From an uncultured Lachnospiraceae bacterium (GTDB taxonomy: Bacteria > Bacillota > Clostridia > Lachnospirales > Lachnospiraceae), in assembly GCA_902783395.1 (NCBI GenBank), contig CACZRA010000277.1, positions 1 to 11,841 of the forward strand: 11,841 nt of DNA. The letters run 5' to 3'. Below the pieces are notes generated by a model. That model had not been told where the DNA came from and did not search any database. It saw nothing but the letters and a program-made list of their open reading frames with translations. This document shows positions 6,561 through 11,841 of this stretch, piece by piece. How positions within the stretch are numbered: the stretch's first letter is position 1; each line of letters opens with the position of its first letter. The translations under genes and the position numbers were made by a program.

Positions 6561-8243
6561 TCAGTCCGGCGGATTCTCTACAGTGACCTGCTCGGTCTGT
6601 CCACTGCTTGCCGCCTGAGCGAGCGCCGCCAGTACAGCATCTGCATCAGGCATCACAACCGCAGGAGCAGCCTGTCCTGAAACTACAGCTTTGCAGTAAT
6701 CTATATCCTGTGTCGCTATGGCCGACTCCAGCATCGACTTAACATTTGGATCGTCTGTAGCCGTTCCGACCGTCAGAATAGCCGGAACAGCCTGATATGT
6801 ACTGGTATTGACCCTGGTTCTTTCAGTCTCCACCCCGTCAACCTTTACGATCTTATAAAGCTCGGACTTATATCCGATGTGTGCGGACTGCTTCTTGGTA
6901 GAGCCTGCTGCCAGAGAGCTGTCTGCCACGACTCTCTCTCCTTCGGGCACTATCTCCTCAAGGTCGACACTCTCAAACTCAAGTGTTCTGTTTGAAGGTC
7001 TTGTTTCCACTCCGAAGATCGTGAAGGTTATAGTCTTGTCGGGCGTCGTGTAACCATCAATATAGATCGGTTTGTCGAGATTATTCGTAAACTTGAAATC
7101 CTTGATGCCCTCAGCTATTGCCGCGTCTCCGGAATGATCCACATAATTAACGACCATTGAATGGTTATATCTCTCGTCCACCTGAAGCTCCGCTCTCAAT
7201 ACAGCCTGATACAGGGTTGTGGAAACCTGGCATATACCTCCGCCGAAGGATTCTACTACCTTGCCGTTAAGATAGCTCCCTGCAAGGGCATACCCGTTCT
7301 CTTCCGTCATGGGACTGATCGTCTCGGAAACCGACATCTGCTCCCCGGGATAAAGCAGCGTCCCGTTTATCAGCCGGCATCCGTTTGCCACATTGGTCAC
7401 CCTGTCACTTCCCGAGCTGTAGAACCTGGTGGTAAACTGCCCTAAAATATCCGTAAGACTGCTTAGTGTATCGGTATCTCCCTTCGGCTTTATCTGCTTG
7501 ATAACAAGATCCGCCGTGATCGGTGTCCCTGTGACACCGGCAGAGATCAAAGACGATATCTTTGACACGGATTCATCCACATCAACCGTCTGCCCGTCGT
7601 GTCCCGGTGTTATCTCAAAGCTTCCGTTACTCCTTTTCATAAGGGCATCTTCAGCTTCAACATCGTATTTGGTGCACTCTGACGAAATGACATTCTTTAT
7701 CTTCTGTTCATCCACGCCCAGCTCCAGAGGATATATTTTCTTTGTTCTTCTCAGATCGGAAAGCTCCTTGAATCTTTTTATGATGTTGCCGCTCTGTCCA
7801 AGAGATACCGCTTCCTCGATCACCCCCGGGTTTTTCCAGCTCAGACCTATCGAAGATAAGGGAACCGTGACCTTATTTCCGGAAACACAGTTCATGGTGA
7901 GCTGAGTCTCACCAAGCTTTGAAACATAATTATCCACAGCGGCTTTCGCTTCGGTCTCATTAAGCCCGGATAAATCAACATTGCCGGCATAAATCCCGTC
8001 ATTTATCACACCGGAACTGCTGCCTGCCGTCCTGGCGGGGACTGTACAGCCCGCACTTCCTCCCATTGTCTCCGTTTGGGTATCAGCCCTGGATCCTGAC
8101 GACTGTTCTGTAGGTCCTTCCGAATTGTGAACTTCACCTGCACCTGCATGAATGGTAGAATCAAGTATCGACATCCCGAAAACGGGAGTGACGGACAGAA
8201 CGATCAGAATGAACGTTAAAGTTATCGCTGTTATCTTCTTCAT
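6561..8243 (-). CDS. Exported VanW family protein with G5-like domain
   Basis: This 560-residue exported protein starts with a signal peptide (KK, then a hydrophobic core at about 5-22), followed by a low-complexity Ser/Thr/Gly linker (about 35-78). An alpha/beta region at about 80-250, containing a PGHDGQTVD loop (213-221), resembles the putative peptidoglycan-binding domain that precedes VanW. The VanW domain covers about 265-395 with the diagnostic FGGGICQVSTTLY at 333-345. A G5-like module at about 415-495 follows (KIVKVDGVETERTRVNTSTY). The tail from about 520 is rich in Ala, Val and Gln. There is no LPXTG anchor. Such proteins are thought to act at the cell wall; the molecular function is unknown, and the VanW name does not imply vancomycin resistance. 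The ATG at 8243 has a modest GAGG-type site about ten bases upstream. Confidence 0.9.
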   Translation of the reverse strand: MKKITAITLTFILIVLSVTPVFGMSILDSTIHAGAGEVHNSEGPTEQSSGSRADTQTETMGGSAGCTVPARTAGSSSGVINDGIYAGNVDLSGLNETEAKAAVDNYVSKLGETQLTMNCVSGNKVTVPLSSIGLSWKNPGVIEEAVSLGQSGNIIKRFKELSDLRRTKKIYPLELGVDEQKIKNVISSECTKYDVEAEDALMKRSNGSFEITPGHDGQTVDVDESVSKISSLISAGVTGTPITADLVIKQIKPKGDTDTLSSLTDILGQFTTRFYSSGSDRVTNVANGCRLINGTLLYPGEQMSVSETISPMTEENGYALAGSYLNGKVVESFGGGICQVSTTLYQAVLRAELQVDERYNHSMVVNYVDHSGDAAIAEGIKDFKFTNNLDKPIYIDGYTTPDKTITFTIFGVETRPSNRTLEFESVDLEEIVPEGERVVADSSLAAGSTKKQSAHIGYKSELYKIVKVDGVETERTRVNTSTYQAVPAILTVGTATDDPNVKSMLESAIATQDIDYCKAVVSGQAAPAVVMPDADAVLAALAQAASSGQTEQVTVENPPD

Positions 8244-8298
8244 ATCAGTATAGCCTCATAAATCTTGCGGTTTATTTCCCCATGCTTTATACTTTCCC

Positions 8299-8307
8299 AT
8301 TATACCA
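8299..8307 (-). promoter_or_regulatory. Candidate extended -10 promoter for vanW operon
   Basis: On the minus strand the sequence TGGTATAAT is a perfect -10 hexamer (8299-8304) with an extended TGn element. The -35 position at 17-bp spacing (CTGCTT) is poor, which is normal for extended -10 promoters. Transcription would start near 8292, giving a leader of about 50 bases before the vanW ATG. The site lies just past the stop of the 38-codon gene, so vanW may be transcribed both from here and by readthrough. Confidence 0.5.
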
Positions 8308-8312
8308 AAGGA

Positions 8313-8429
8313 TTAAAAACCAAGCAGGCTGACGATAAGAGGTACCAGCACCATAACCGCCACCACGGTTATGATTATGATCCCGGCCAGCTTCCTGTTG
8401 TGTTTACCCTGAAACATTTGAAAAAACAT
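8313..8429 (-). CDS. Small single-pass membrane peptide (38 aa)
   Basis: This 38-codon reading frame has a basic, polar head (MFFQMFQGKHNRKLA, 1-15), then an uninterrupted hydrophobic helix (GIIIITVVAVMVLVPLIVSL, 16-35) and stops at TAA. The ATG is preceded by GAGG with a five-base gap (8435-8438), and a strong promoter candidate lies about 50-75 bases upstream. The basic head followed by a single helix predicts an N-in bitopic or tail-anchored peptide. I recall similar Q-G-K-x-x-K-K-hydrophobic micro-proteins in Lachnospiraceae, but cannot name a family. It precedes vanW on the same strand with no terminator visible between them, and diverges from the TPR-like gene 27 bases away. It is too short for typical ORF cut-offs and likely missed in automatic annotation. 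Alternatives are a membrane-active peptide or a regulatory leader. Confidence 0.65.
   Translation of the reverse strand: MFFQMFQGKHNRKLAGIIIITVVAVMVLVPLIVSLLGF
8352..8373. repeat. Perfect 8-bp inverted repeat with 6-base loop
   Basis: CATAACCG (8352-8359) and CGGTTATG (8366-8373) are exact reverse complements separated by CCACCA. The repeat lies within the 38-codon gene, about 30 bases upstream of the candidate plus-strand -35 box. It could be a protein-binding operator for that promoter or an mRNA hairpin in the minus-strand transcript. It may also be chance, since it encodes part of a hydrophobic helix with repetitive codons. Confidence 0.4.
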
Positions 8430-8432
8430 AAT
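8403..8432 (+). promoter_or_regulatory. Candidate promoter for the TPR-like gene
   Basis: TTTACC (8403-8408) and CATAAT (8427-8432) are separated by 18 bp and match the sigma-A -35 and -10 consensus at four and five of six positions. Transcription would start near 8439, leaving a leader of about 18 bases that contains the AAAGGAG ribosome binding site at 8446-8452. The -10 box overlaps the start codon of the divergent 38-codon gene. Confidence 0.4.
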
Positions 8433-8456
8433 CACCTCATATATTAAAGGAGTGCC

Positions 8457-9059
8457 ATGCGCTTTACGGTTCCTATCATAATAATCGCATTTTGTGTCGT
8501 TTTCAAGACAGTCGTAAACAGAAATCCAAAATACGATCCCAATGCCGAATTCCTTGAGCTGGAGCGTAAGGCAAACCTCACTCCGCGTAAGGATATATCA
8601 AATCTGCCCTATATCAAAGTCCCCGTATCGGATCTCCCTCTTGATGTCCCGACGGACCGTGAGGAGACACGGGAACGGCAGGATATCATAAGATCCATGG
8701 AAGACAAGCAGGTCCTGAATCTGACGGGTATGACAAATACCAGGCTCAAGCTTGAATACGGTGCACCGAATATTAACATTTTATCTGCCGCCGATGCAAA
8801 TTATACCCGGCTTGTACAGGCCATCACGTATCTTGCAGGTGATTATATGGACAGCCGGCATATCACGGAAGCACGAGAGCTTCTGGAATACGGCATATCC
8901 ATCGGCACCGATTCAAAAAAAACATATCTGATGCTCGCAGGCATATATAAGGAAGAAGGACATCCCGAAAAGATCAACGACCTTATTGATTCGGCTCATA
9001 ATATCGATTCTCTTCTGAAAGGCAGTATTATCATCTCCCTGAAAAAAATGCTGTCCTGA
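8457..9059 (+). CDS. Membrane-anchored protein with TPR-like C-terminal helices, unknown function
   Basis: This is the only gene on the plus strand. The 200-residue product starts with a hydrophobic anchor (about 4-20) followed directly by basic and polar sequence; a charged middle region (about 30-90) leads to NLTGMTNTRLKLEYGAPNIN (88-107). The last 85 residues are predicted helices with TPR-like spacing (YLAGDYMDSRHITEARELLEYGISIG, then TYLMLAGIYKEEGHPEKINDLIDSA). TPR repeats usually mediate protein contacts. The ATG has AAAGGAG four bases upstream, and the gene ends exactly against the greA stop. I recall similar proteins in Lachnospiraceae but no characterised member, so no function is claimed. 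N-out or N-in orientation is not certain; the positive residues after the helix favour the soluble part staying in the cytoplasm. Confidence 0.8.
   Translation: MRFTVPIIIIAFCVVFKTVVNRNPKYDPNAEFLELERKANLTPRKDISNLPYIKVPVSDLPLDVPTDREETRERQDIIRSMEDKQVLNLTGMTNTRLKLEYGAPNINILSAADANYTRLVQAITYLAGDYMDSRHITEARELLEYGISIGTDSKKTYLMLAGIYKEEGHPEKINDLIDSAHNIDSLLKGSIIISLKKMLS
8478..8506 (-). promoter_or_regulatory. Candidate sigma-A promoter for the 38-codon gene, inside the TPR-like gene
   Basis: On the minus strand TTGAAA (8501-8506) and TATTAT (8478-8483) are separated by exactly 17 bp, each matching five of six consensus positions. Transcription would start near 8471, about 40 bases before the ATG at 8429. 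The promoter lies within the first 17 codons of the divergent plus-strand gene. Confidence 0.5.
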
Positions 9060-9072
9060 TCAGAATTTTTTT
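9042..9072. terminator. Possible weak bidirectional terminator at the convergent gene ends
   Basis: An A7 run (9042-9048) and a T7 run (9066-9072) flank the abutting stop codons, with a short CTG...CAG stem between them, so either transcript would show a small hairpin followed by a U-run. The GC stem is only three pairs and the element overlaps both coding ends, so this is tentative. No stronger terminator is visible between the two genes, because they share no spacer. Confidence 0.3.
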
Positions 9073-9569
9073 ATTTCATCATCACCTGTTGTGGTTTTGT
9101 CTATCGCACGTATCTCCACATAGTATGAATAATTTTCATCAACCTTGATCCTGACCCTGTCTCCGGCTTTATGCCCCATTATGGCGGCACCTATGGGTGA
9201 TTCATTACTTATCCGGTTTTCCAGGGAATTCCCGCGTATAGAGGTGACAACCTTGAATGTCTGTTCCTCTCCATCCTCTTCAAAATAGAGAGTTACAGTA
9301 TTGTTTAAACCTACCTCATCATCCGCCGAGCTGTCCGAAACAAGTATCGCTGTCTTCAGCATCTGTTCAAGATACCGGATACGCCCTTCGTTCTCATTCT
9401 TCGCCTTCTTCGCGGCATAGTACTCAAAATTTTCCGAAAGGTCTCCCTGCGCTCTGGCTTCCTGTACCTCTCCTATGAGCTTGGGCCTGATAACGTTCTT
9501 GCGTTCATCTATCTCGGCCTCTATCTTTTCGATATCCGTTTTTGTCAGCTGCGCTCTGCCTTTATACAT
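9060..9569 (-). CDS. greA: Transcription elongation factor GreA
   Basis: GreA rescues backtracked RNA polymerase by stimulating cleavage of the transcript 3' end. The 169-residue protein has the N-terminal antiparallel coiled coil (about 8-80) with the conserved tip QGDLSENFEYYAAKKAK at 41-57, where D43 and E46 are the acidic pair that enters the polymerase channel. The C-terminal FKBP-like domain (about 90-160) carries ISNESPIGAAIMGHKAGDRV, close to the family consensus SPxGxAxxGxxxGD. The first residues (MYKGRAQLTK) differ from the usual MxxKxxxLTxEG, but the rest is canonical. It begins ten bases after the ackA stop with GGTGA about ten bases upstream, so it is probably the last gene of the nrdD-nrdG-ackA-greA unit. 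Confidence 0.94.
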   Translation of the reverse strand: MYKGRAQLTKTDIEKIEAEIDERKNVIRPKLIGEVQEARAQGDLSENFEYYAAKKAKNENEGRIRYLEQMLKTAILVSDSSADDEVGLNNTVTLYFEEDGEEQTFKVVTSIRGNSLENRISNESPIGAAIMGHKAGDRVRIKVDENYSYYVEIRAIDKTTTGDDEIKKF

Positions 9570-9579
9570 ATCGACCGGC

Positions 9580-10794
9580 TCACCCTTTGTTCATCCTGTC
9601 AAGCACTTCGACCGTAGACAATGCTATTGACATTTCTTCATCTGTGGGGATCGTGTATACCCTGACTTTCGAGCTTTCCGCGGATATAAGTCTTGCACCG
9701 TGTCCATTCTCATTTGCTCCGTCATCAAGCACTACGCCGAGTCCCTTCAGTCTGTCACAGATATGCTTTCTTACAGATGAGGAATTCTCCCCTATCCCCG
9801 CGGTGAAGGTTATGGCATCTGCGCCCCCAAGCACAGCCATGTAAGCACCGATATATTTGACTATTACGTAGATATATGTATCAAAGGCGCGTATTGCAGC
9901 CTTGTCACCCGCCTTATACGCATCCCTTATATCCCTCATATCAGAGGATTTATAATCCGAAAGACCGTATACACCGGAATCAAAATTCAATATCCGCATC
10001 ACCTCGTCCAACCCCTTTCCGGTCTTTTCCACGAGGGCATGCACGATCTCCGGGTCGAGTGATCCGCATCTTGTCCCCATAATGATCCCGTCAAGGGGTG
10101 TATATCCCATGGAAGTATCAACGGACCTCCCCCCATCGACGGCGGTGATCGATGCTCCGTTTCCCAGATGGCAGATGATGGTCTTTACGTCCTTTATATC
10201 CTTTCCCATTATGGCTGCCGTCTCTTTTGAAACATATTCGTGGCTCATACCGTGGAAGCCGAATTTCCTGATCCCGTATTTCTCATAATATTCATAGGGT
10301 ATACCGTAAAGATAAGCTTCTTCCGGCAGTGTCTGATGAAACGCCGTATCAAAAACACCTACCATAGCCGTATCCGGCATTACCTTTCTGCAGGATTTTA
10401 TCCCCTGTATGTTTGCGGGATTATGAAGAGGGGCCAGGTCGCTGCATTCCTCTATTACGGACATCACCTCGGGAGTAATATATGCCGCTTCGGTAAACTT
10501 GTCTCCGCCATGCACTATCCTGTGTCCGACCGCTCCGATCTCGGATACGTCACCCACCACTCCGGAATCGGGATCGGTGACAGCCTTTATCAGAGTATCC
10601 ACCGCCGTATTATGATCCGGAAATTCCACATCCTTTTCAAATCCCTTATCGGAGCCTGTTACCTCATATTTGAAATGTCCTCCGCCTATACCGATCCGCT
10701 CACAAAGCCCCTTGCATATGACAGTCTTTGTATCCGTCTCGATAAGTCTGTATTTTAAGGACGATGAACCGCAATTGATCACTAAAACCTTCAT
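9580..10794 (-). CDS. ackA: Acetate kinase
   Basis: Acetate kinase converts acetyl phosphate and ADP to acetate and ATP, the substrate-level ATP step of acetate fermentation, in the cytoplasm. The 404-residue length fits the family. Visible motifs are VLVINCGSSSLKY at 3-15 (N7), R92 in HRIVHGG, D149 in VFDTAFH, H181 in FGFHGMSH, HLGNGAS at 209-215 (H209), the DTSMGYTPLDGIIMGTRCG block (226-244, R242), FTAGIGENS at 330-338 and the C-terminal glutamate E386 in TDEEMSIA. All expected catalytic residues appear present. AAAGGAGG (10805-10812) overlaps the nrdG stop, ten bases before the ATG, indicating coupled translation. The usual partner pta is not adjacent on either side. Confidence 0.97.
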   Translation of the reverse strand: MKVLVINCGSSSLKYRLIETDTKTVICKGLCERIGIGGGHFKYEVTGSDKGFEKDVEFPDHNTAVDTLIKAVTDPDSGVVGDVSEIGAVGHRIVHGGDKFTEAAYITPEVMSVIEECSDLAPLHNPANIQGIKSCRKVMPDTAMVGVFDTAFHQTLPEEAYLYGIPYEYYEKYGIRKFGFHGMSHEYVSKETAAIMGKDIKDVKTIICHLGNGASITAVDGGRSVDTSMGYTPLDGIIMGTRCGSLDPEIVHALVEKTGKGLDEVMRILNFDSGVYGLSDYKSSDMRDIRDAYKAGDKAAIRAFDTYIYVIVKYIGAYMAVLGGADAITFTAGIGENSSSVRKHICDRLKGLGVVLDDGANENGHGARLISAESSKVRVYTIPTDEEMSIALSTVEVLDRMNKG

Positions 10795-10804
10795 AAGAAT
10801 AAAT

Positions 10805-10812
10805 CCTCCTTT
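10805..10812 (-). promoter_or_regulatory. Strong ribosome binding site of ackA overlapping nrdG stop
   Basis: AAAGGAGG reads on the minus strand ten bases before the ackA ATG, and its first two bases are the last two of the nrdG TAA stop. This packs nrdG and ackA into one transcript and should give high ackA translation. Confidence 0.7.
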
Positions 10813-11362
10813 ATCTGTTCATGTATTGATCTGCAAGTACCACTGACATATCCCCGGAATCATAGTTCCTCAGTGTTGCGGGAACATTGATAATGCGCTG
10901 GTTTGATGATCCGCGGAACTTCAGCATGATGTTCTTTTCTGCTATACTGAATTCCCCGTCTACAAGTATATCCGTGTGTTTCAGTAAGGGCAGCGTATCC
11001 TCCGTATGACACCGCCTGTTTCCGGGATCCATTAGTTCCTCGAAGGTATATCCCGAATAGATCCAGACATCGGCATCCGGGATCTCTTTTTTTACACGCT
11101 CAACCAGGTGTCTTACCTCCGTCTGGTTAGCCGGTTCCATAGGCTCTCCGCCCAGCACGGTGAGTCCGCGGATATATTCCGGCCGGAGCGAATCTATGAT
11201 CATTTCTTCTGTTTCACCTGTGTACTCCTGTCCGAAATCAAAATCCCAGGTTTCAGGATTAAAACATTCTTTACAGTGATGTGTACATCCCGAAACAAAA
11301 AGGGAAGTCCTGCAGCCTTCCCCGTTTGCTATATCACACTCAAATATCTGTCCGAACTTCAT
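10811..11362 (-). CDS. nrdG: Anaerobic ribonucleotide reductase activating protein (radical SAM)
   Basis: NrdG uses a [4Fe-4S] cluster and S-adenosylmethionine to create the glycyl radical on NrdD. The 183-residue protein carries the radical SAM cysteines C26, C30 and C33 (CTHHCKEC, CX3CX2C), followed by FNPETWDF, which is typical of NrdG. The SAM-binding GGEP lies at 72-75 in LTVLGGEPM. The C-terminal KFRGSSNQRIINVP (148-161) is a further family signature. The start MKFGQIFECDIANGEG aligns with the conserved N-terminus, so the ATG at 11362 is secure even though no Shine-Dalgarno sequence is visible; the gene starts six bases after the nrdD stop, suggesting reinitiation by the ribosomes that finish nrdD. 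Confidence 0.96.
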   Translation of the reverse strand: MKFGQIFECDIANGEGCRTSLFVSGCTHHCKECFNPETWDFDFGQEYTGETEEMIIDSLRPEYIRGLTVLGGEPMEPANQTEVRHLVERVKKEIPDADVWIYSGYTFEELMDPGNRRCHTEDTLPLLKHTDILVDGEFSIAEKNIMLKFRGSSNQRIINVPATLRNYDSGDMSVVLADQYMNR

Positions 11363-11368
11363 AAAATA

Positions 11369-11841
11369 TCAAACCGGTCGTTGTTCTGCTGCGCTGCCCT
11401 CGATAACCGCCGTGGACATATGGAGCACTCTTTCCTGTATCTCCTGCGTACGCCCCTGATTCCAGTAATTCGTACCAATATAACCACAGGTCCTGCGGGC
11501 AACATTCATACGGTTCTGATCCTCATTACCGCAGGAAGGACATCTCCAAATAAGCTTACCGTGAGGATCGGTCACGATCTGTATCTCTCCGTCATATCCG
11601 CATACCTGGCAATAATCACTCTTCGTGTTGAGCTCGGCGTACATAATATGATCGTATATGAACTGCATGACAGAAATCACCGCTTCTATATTGTCCGTCA
11701 TTTTAGGCACTTCCACATATGAGATGGCTCCTCCGGGAGAAAGCGCCTGGAAATCAGACTCAAACGCCAGCTTCTGGAAAGCATCTATCTTCTCGCGCAC
11801 ATTTACATGGTAAGAATTAGTAATATAGTTGTGATCCGTTA
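11369..11841 (-). CDS. nrdD: Anaerobic ribonucleoside-triphosphate reductase, C-terminal part (5' end outside window)
   Basis: The frame is open at the window edge, so only the last 157 codons are seen, beginning TDHNYITNSYHVN. A GTG at 11800 is internal, not the start. NrdD makes dNTPs from NTPs without oxygen. Visible parts are the ALSPGGAISYVEVPKM core segment, a four-cysteine zinc site (CQVC then CPSC, codons near 11605-11611 and 11530-11542), and the glycyl-radical loop RRTCGYIGTNYWNQGR with the radical glycine codon at 11483-11485. The C-terminus continues about 15 residues beyond the usual ERVLHL end, a minor variation. It is the first of four tightly linked genes with nrdG, ackA and greA. 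Confidence 0.96.
   Translation of the reverse strand, partial: TDHNYITNSYHVNVREKIDAFQKLAFESDFQALSPGGAISYVEVPKMTDNIEAVISVMQFIYDHIMYAELNTKSDYCQVCGYDGEIQIVTDPHGKLIWRCPSCGNEDQNRMNVARRTCGYIGTNYWNQGRTQEIQERVLHMSTAVIEGSAAEQRPV

Noticed and set aside
6561..8243. VanW as a vancomycin-resistance gene
   Set aside because: VanW-domain proteins with a signal peptide and G5 module are widespread in Clostridia without vanHAX genes; no resistance genes are present here.
8265..8447. Plus-strand 60-codon frame in the gap upstream of the TPR-like gene
   Set aside because: It is antisense to the 38-codon membrane peptide, is His/Lys/Tyr-rich without pattern, and has no ribosome binding site; the minus-strand frame has both a promoter and a ribosome binding site.
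10240..10758. Plus-strand open frame of 172 codons opposite ackA
   Set aside because: It is fully antisense to acetate kinase, whose motifs are unambiguous; no ribosome binding site or recognisable domain.
11108..11722. Plus-strand open frame of 204 codons opposite nrdG and nrdD
   Set aside because: It spans the antisense of two clear genes and shows no protein-like features.

Overview
The window looks like chromosomal DNA from an anaerobic Bacillota, most likely a Lachnospiraceae-type gut or rumen Clostridia. Evidence for this is the class III (glycyl-radical) ribonucleotide reductase pair nrdD/nrdG, acetate kinase, the VanW/G5-type exported protein, the DUF4860-like protein beside a type II secretion F protein, strong AAAGGAGG-type ribosome binding sites and moderate GC. 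The taxon is inferred from gene content; no rRNA or other marker is present. No tRNA, rRNA, CRISPR array, insertion sequence or phage gene was seen.

Almost everything is on the minus strand, so the transcriptional order runs from high to low coordinates. Block 1 (11841 down to 9060) is nrdD (5' end outside the window), nrdG, ackA, greA: anaerobic dNTP synthesis, ATP formation from acetyl phosphate, and a transcript-cleavage factor, packed with gaps of 6 to 16 bases. It meets a plus-strand gene (8457-9059) tail to tail with no spacer; the two stop codons abut as TGATCA. That plus-strand gene encodes an unrecognised membrane-anchored protein with a TPR-like helical C-terminus.

The 213-base gap between vanW and the plus-strand gene is not empty. 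It holds a 38-codon minus-strand gene for a single-pass membrane peptide, an 8-bp inverted repeat, and good promoter candidates in both directions. The start codons of the two divergent genes are only 27 bases apart, and the predicted promoters lie inside or against each other's coding sequence, so the 5' ends of the two transcripts should be complementary.

Block 2 (8243 down to 1) is a long, tightly overlapped minus-strand run: an exported VanW/G5 protein; an orphan C-terminal domain of the AIR synthase/HypE family; an Lrp/AsnC regulator; a class I/II PLP aminotransferase; a YdjC/ChbG-type carbohydrate deacetylase; an FkbH-like HAD-IIIC/GNAT protein; then a type II secretion/type IV pilus F-type inner membrane protein, a small bitopic protein and a DUF4860-like protein cut by the window edge. 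ATGA or TGATG overlaps at four junctions argue for one co-translated operon. It joins amino-acid/sugar chemistry to a pilus-like export platform, which suggests a cell-surface role, but this is inference from context.

Two starts were moved from the longest possible reading frame on ribosome-binding-site evidence (FkbH-like to 3501, Lrp-like to 6097). The most interesting points are the overlapping divergent promoters with the small membrane peptide, the stand-alone AIRS C-terminal domain, and the mixed surface-chemistry/pilus operon.
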